Shown here in pieces: positions 22,719-25,737 of a stretch of 25,737 nucleotides of DNA. The stretch lies in NCBI GenBank assembly GCA_964498065.1, contig CAZCFZ010000054.1, positions 1 through 25,737 on the forward strand. The letters run 5' to 3'. This DNA is from FEN-1297 sp964498065. GTDB lineage: Bacteria > Bacteroidota > Ignavibacteria > Ignavibacteriales > Ignavibacteriaceae. Within the stretch, counting starts at the first letter, position 1. Each line of letters begins with the position of its first letter. The notes below the pieces were generated by a model. It was not told the origin of the DNA. It did not search any database and saw only the letters and a list, made by a program, of their open reading frames with translations. Position numbers and translations under genes: made by a program.

Positions 22719-24350
22719 ATGCTGAATTATGTCTGGGTTGCATTATTGTTTTTGGGGATAGGTGCCGCATTATCTACAGATTTGATAGATCAAAGTCAAA
22801 ATAAATTTAAAAATAATGACCCGTTACCTGTTACAATCGAATTAGCTGCTCCATTCCAGAAAAATAAACAGGAAGTATATCAATCAACTCTTGATGTTAA
22901 TAATTCAACCTTTAATAAATTTTATAATGATAATATAAAAGCAAGTTTAGCTATACCGGCAAAAGTAACCATTCAAAAAGATTTGGCAAAAAGTACGATT
23001 TATTTTAAGGTTGGTAAATCCGATCCGAAAATTTGGCAGGAGATGGCTACTTCATCGGGCGATAAAGATGACATTCACGGCACTTTAAAAATAGATAGTT
23101 TAATCTCACCTACCAGAATTGCAGCCCATATTGTTTTAGAGGAAGTTTCTTTTTTAAAATTAAAAGATGTCACCAATTCCGCTTTGGATTATGCCGGTAC
23201 GGCGGTTACTATTTCGTTGGGCTTAATAGGAATTATGGCTCTATGGCTCGGAGTAATGAAAGTAGCCGAAGAAGCAGGATTAATTGCGATTCTTGCAAAA
23301 GTATTAAAGCCGCTTACAAAAAAATTATTTCCCGATGTTCCTTCGGATCATCCCGCAATGGGATCAATGATAATGAATATATCGGCCAACATGCTGGGTC
23401 TTGGAAATGCAGCAACACCATTCGGGTTAAAAGCTATGGAAGAGTTGGATCAGTTAAATTCAAAAAAGGGTGTTGCTACAAATGCTATGTGTACGTTTCT
23501 AGCTATTAATACCGCGGGAATGACATTGATTCCGGCAACTGCAATCGCTGTTCGAGCTGCCGCAGGAAGTACCGAACCTGCTATTATAATCGGTACTTCT
23601 CTATTCGGTTCTTTCTGTGCAACTGTAGCAGGAATTACCGCAGCTAAAACTCTGGAAAAGTTTCCAATTAAAAAGGATCAATTTTCTGGCTGGCTTAAAA
23701 GTAATTTAAAAGGATTTATAACCATTTTGGGCTTAATCTTACTTGCAGGTCTTATAATTTATTCAGGATTAAGTAAGATTGTAGGATCTGCTTTTAGCTT
23801 TTTAAGCCCTGAATTATTTAAAAATATCATCCAGGTGTTTTCAACATTAGCTATACCTCTTCTAATCGTTGTCTTTATCGGATTTGGTCTTATTAAGAAA
23901 GTTAAAGTTTATGAAAAATTTGTTGAAGGCGCCAAGGAAGGCTTTAACATCGCAGTAAGAATAATTCCGTATCTTGTTGCAATGTTGGTTGCTATAGGAA
24001 TTTTTAGAGCCGGCGGTGCAATGCAATGGCTAATATACATATTACATCCGGTAACAAATTTAATCGGTATGCCGGCCGAAGCTATGCCTATGGCTTTAAT
24101 GCGTCCTTTATCGGGAAGCGGTTCGCTTGGAGTTATGGCAGAAATCATTTCTGTCCATGGTCCGGATTCCTTTATTGGAATTCTTACTTCAACATTATAC
24201 GGAAGTTCTGAAACTACTTTTTATGTATTGGCAGTTTATTTTGGAGCGGTAAATATTAGAAATATTCGTCATTCCCTGGCCGCAGGTTTAATTGCAGATG
24301 TTGCCGGTATTTTAGGTGCCGTTTTTATTGTTAGAATGTTATTCGGTTAA
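22719..24350 (+). CDS. SpmA-SpmB fusion, nucleoside-recognition (Gate) domain membrane protein
   Basis: 543 residues, joining relatives of spore maturation proteins SpmA and SpmB in one chain. Residues 1-20 form a TM helix (YVWVALLFLGIGAAL). About 35-150 is a soluble insert (PLPVTIELAAPF, DIHGTLKIDS, ARIAAHIVLEEVSF) that SpmA proteins lack. About 156-300 is SpmA-like (ALWLGVMKVAEEAGLIAILA, then ANMLGLGNAATPFGLKAMEEL, a hallmark). About 325-543 is SpmB-like (FVEGAKEGFNIAVRIIPYLVAML and RPLSGSGSLGVMAE, then STLYGSSETTFYVLAVYFG). In non-sporulating bacteria the family is thought to be a nucleoside or solute transporter, not shown here. GGAG at 22708-22711 lies seven bases before the ATG. Confidence 0.88.
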   Translation: MLNYVWVALLFLGIGAALSTDLIDQSQNKFKNNDPLPVTIELAAPFQKNKQEVYQSTLDVNNSTFNKFYNDNIKASLAIPAKVTIQKDLAKSTIYFKVGKSDPKIWQEMATSSGDKDDIHGTLKIDSLISPTRIAAHIVLEEVSFLKLKDVTNSALDYAGTAVTISLGLIGIMALWLGVMKVAEEAGLIAILAKVLKPLTKKLFPDVPSDHPAMGSMIMNISANMLGLGNAATPFGLKAMEELDQLNSKKGVATNAMCTFLAINTAGMTLIPATAIAVRAAAGSTEPAIIIGTSLFGSFCATVAGITAAKTLEKFPIKKDQFSGWLKSNLKGFITILGLILLAGLIIYSGLSKIVGSAFSFLSPELFKNIIQVFSTLAIPLLIVVFIGFGLIKKVKVYEKFVEGAKEGFNIAVRIIPYLVAMLVAIGIFRAGGAMQWLIYILHPVTNLIGMPAEAMPMALMRPLSGSGSLGVMAEIISVHGPDSFIGILTSTLYGSSETTFYVLAVYFGAVNIRNIRHSLAAGLIADVAGILGAVFIVRMLFG

Positions 24351-24386
24351 AAATTTTTAGTAACCATTTTAAAAGTCTTCTTTATT

Positions 24387-25358
24387 ATGAATTTAAAAAA
24401 AACTCCTTTGGTATTCATTACAAGACAAATACCTGAAGCCGCTGTTGATCTTTTGAAAAAGAAAAAATTTAAAGTTAAGGTTTATGAAGAAGATCATCCT
24501 ATTCCGGAAAAAGAACTTGTACAGAATATAATAAATGCAGATGCAGTTATTTCATTGTTAACAGACAAGTTTGATTCTGCCGTAATTGATAAAATGAAGA
24601 ATTGCAAAATCATAGCAAACTATGCGGTAGGTTTTAATAATATTGATGTAAAATATGCCGAAAAGAAAAAAATTTTTGTTTCAAATACGCCTGATGTTTT
24701 AACCGATTCGACTGCAGATTTAACAATGACATTGGTGCTTGCTTGTGCAAGAAGAATTATTGAAGGCGAAAAATTTTTAATGATGAAAAAGTATAAAGGG
24801 TGGAAGCCGAAATTATTATTAGGAGTTGAATTAAAAGGTAAAACTTTCGGAATATTAGGTGCCGGTAGAATCGGGACTGCCGTAGCTTTGAGAGCAAAGT
24901 CTTTTGGAACCAATATTGTATATTTTTCCGATCTTAAAAATGAATTTCTTGAACAAAAAGTCGATGCTGAAAGATTAAGTTTAGATACCCTTTTAAAAAA
25001 ATCGGATTTTATATCAATTCATTTACCGTTAACAGAAAAGACGTATCATTTGTTAAATAAAAAGAAACTAAGTCTAATAAAAAAGGATGCAATATTTGTA
25101 AATACTGCAAGGGGCGAAATTATTGAAGAGAAAGAATTGATAAGAATTTTAAAACAGAAGAAAATTCGTTGTGCCGGTCTGGATGTTTTTGAAAATGAAC
25201 CTTATATTAATTCTGAATTTTACAGGCTTAAAAATGTTGTATTGCTGCCGCATATAGGCAGTGCGACCGAAGAAGCAAGGACCAACATGGCACTGTTGGC
25301 TGCTAAAAATGTAATCTCTGTTTTATCTGGTAAAAAGCCGGTTACTCCTGTTTTATGA
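24387..25358 (+). CDS. D-2-hydroxyacid dehydrogenase (glyoxylate/hydroxypyruvate reductase type)
   Basis: 323 residues, the standard family length. Seen: NAD(P)-binding GILGAGRIG (G158, G160, G163); ANYAVGFNNIDV near 77-88; catalytic Arg in VNTARGE (R242); Glu in DVFENEP (E271); and His in LLPHIGSAT (H289). The GFNNID motif and LLPHIGSAT are typical of GyaR-like glyoxylate reductases and glycerate dehydrogenases. The exact substrate (glyoxylate, hydroxypyruvate or another 2-keto acid) cannot be read from the sequence. It would reduce a 2-keto acid to a D-2-hydroxy acid in the cytosol. It lies 36 bases after the SpmAB fusion and may be cotranscribed. Confidence 0.93.
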   Translation: MNLKKTPLVFITRQIPEAAVDLLKKKKFKVKVYEEDHPIPEKELVQNIINADAVISLLTDKFDSAVIDKMKNCKIIANYAVGFNNIDVKYAEKKKIFVSNTPDVLTDSTADLTMTLVLACARRIIEGEKFLMMKKYKGWKPKLLLGVELKGKTFGILGAGRIGTAVALRAKSFGTNIVYFSDLKNEFLEQKVDAERLSLDTLLKKSDFISIHLPLTEKTYHLLNKKKLSLIKKDAIFVNTARGEIIEEKELIRILKQKKIRCAGLDVFENEPYINSEFYRLKNVVLLPHIGSATEEARTNMALLAAKNVISVLSGKKPVTPVL

Positions 25359-25400
25359 TGAGTTAACTAGTTATGTGAATTAAAAAATACAATAATGAAA

Positions 25401-25602
25401 AACTGTTGAAACAGTTATTAATCGTAGCCTTTAAATTCCAATGGGAGGTTCTCTCAAAACTGTCATTCCGGACTAGACCCGGAATCTAAACATTCGGATT
25501 TCTCCTAAAAGAGATGCTGAATCAAGTTCAGCATGACAAATTCACTCTTTTGAGACAGCCCCTTAATAAAAAACAAAATATTTATTAACCATTTTAACGG
25601 TT
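25401..25602. repeat. Second copy of the nested repeat cassette, interrupted
   Basis: AACTGTT-GA-AACAGTT (25401-25416) is the exact reverse complement of the dyad at 8951-8966. AACCATT-TT-AACGGTT (25587-25602) matches, with one change, the reverse complement of the dyad at 8865-8880. Order and relative orientation are the same as in the first locus read on the other strand. Between them the first locus has 70 bases with a 30-bp palindrome. Here there are 170 bases, most of which is a separate MITE-like element. AACCATTTTAA is repeated again at 25621-25631. Confidence 0.75.
25445..25562. mobile_element. MITE-like or REPIN-like element with terminal inverted repeats
   Basis: About 118 bp bounded by imperfect inverted repeats: bases 25445-25459 match the reverse complement of 25548-25562 at 12 of 15 positions, including an exact TCTCAAAA/TTTTGAGA core. 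Inside is a TGTCAT (25461-25466)/ATGACA (25533-25538) pair enclosing two hairpins: ATTCCGG/CCGGAAT (25465-25485) and ATGCTGAA/TTCAGCAT (25514-25534). There is no coding frame. This nested doublet of palindromes is typical of small non-autonomous elements. No flanking target duplication was identified. It appears to sit within the second repeat cassette. Confidence 0.7.
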
Positions 25603-25638
25603 TCACATATTAATTCACACAACCATTTTAAGTTAATA

Positions 25639-25663
25639 AAAAATTAGATTCGATCTAATTTTT
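25639..25663. terminator. Long AT hairpin, possible bidirectional terminator
   Basis: AAAAATTAGAT (25639-25649) and ATCTAATTTTT (25653-25663) form a perfect 11-bp stem with a TCG loop. T-tracts lie at the 3' end of the stem on both strands, as in bidirectional intrinsic terminators. GC content of the stem is low and it lies about 280 bases after the nearest gene in view. It may serve a gene beyond the right edge, or be part of the repeat region. Confidence 0.4.
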
Positions 25664-25737
25664 AATATATTTTTCTAAATTGAATCATATCTGTCCAAAA
25701 TAAATAAAAAAGAATCCCTCTAGTAAAGTTGGTAAAT

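Noticed and set aside
1..25737. CRISPR arrays, defence islands, prophage or integrase genes
   Set aside because: No regularly spaced repeats with spacers, cas genes, phage structural genes or integrases were seen. The only mobile-type signals are the small repeat elements listed.

Overview
This window is AT-rich chromosomal DNA from a Gram-negative-type bacterium of the FCB group (Bacteroidetes/Chlorobi/Ignavibacteria), most likely an Ignavibacteria-like lineage. That placement is an inference from three things. The division cluster runs murD-ftsW-murG-murC-ftsQ-ftsA-ftsZ without murB or ddl. FtsZ has a Bacteroidetes-style tail running past its LEVPTILR peptide. A DUF4783-like protein, FN3-bearing exported proteins and a fused SpmA/SpmB membrane protein are also present. 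No plasmid, phage or defence genes are visible.

Region 1 (1-7501, + strand) is the 3' part of a dcw (division and cell wall) operon: the murD tail, ftsW, murG, an unrecognised two-TM protein, murC, ftsQ, ftsA and ftsZ. Most junctions overlap by 1-4 bases (ATGA or TAATG) or are under 25 bases, so the cluster reads as one tightly coupled transcription unit for lipid II synthesis and divisome assembly. The extra membrane protein between murG and murC is the least explained gene here.

Region 2 (7618-8585, - strand) holds a CPXCG-type cysteine-rich protein, yajQ and a tRNA-Pro(CGG) that ends 22 bases before yajQ. Region 3 (8586-9313) is decayed DNA. It has a nested inverted-repeat cassette built round a perfect 30-bp palindrome, abutting the remnant of a MATE-type efflux gene with an in-frame stop.

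Region 4 (9314-13684, + strand) has a small exported FN3-like protein, then a pyrimidine operon (pyrR-pyrB-pyrC). The operon is preceded by a leader that looks like a PyrR-binding loop followed by a hairpin that buries the pyrR Shine-Dalgarno sequence. An FN3 lipoprotein follows. Region 5 (13765-21712) is a coupled trio: a DUF4783-like exported protein, a very large NtrY-like histidine kinase without an adjacent response regulator, and an AddA/RecB-like helicase-nuclease. They are joined by TAATG overlaps.

Region 6 (21893-25358) has a PNPOx-like flavin split-barrel protein, a tiny putative lipoprotein overlapping its end, the SpmA-SpmB fusion and a D-2-hydroxyacid dehydrogenase. The right end (25401-25663) carries a second copy of the repeat cassette. 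Its centre is occupied by a roughly 118-bp MITE-like element with terminal inverted repeats, and a strong AT hairpin follows. The most interesting non-coding signals are the two related repeat loci and the pyr leader. The most interesting coding signals are the unknown dcw-cluster protein and the kinase-helicase coupling.
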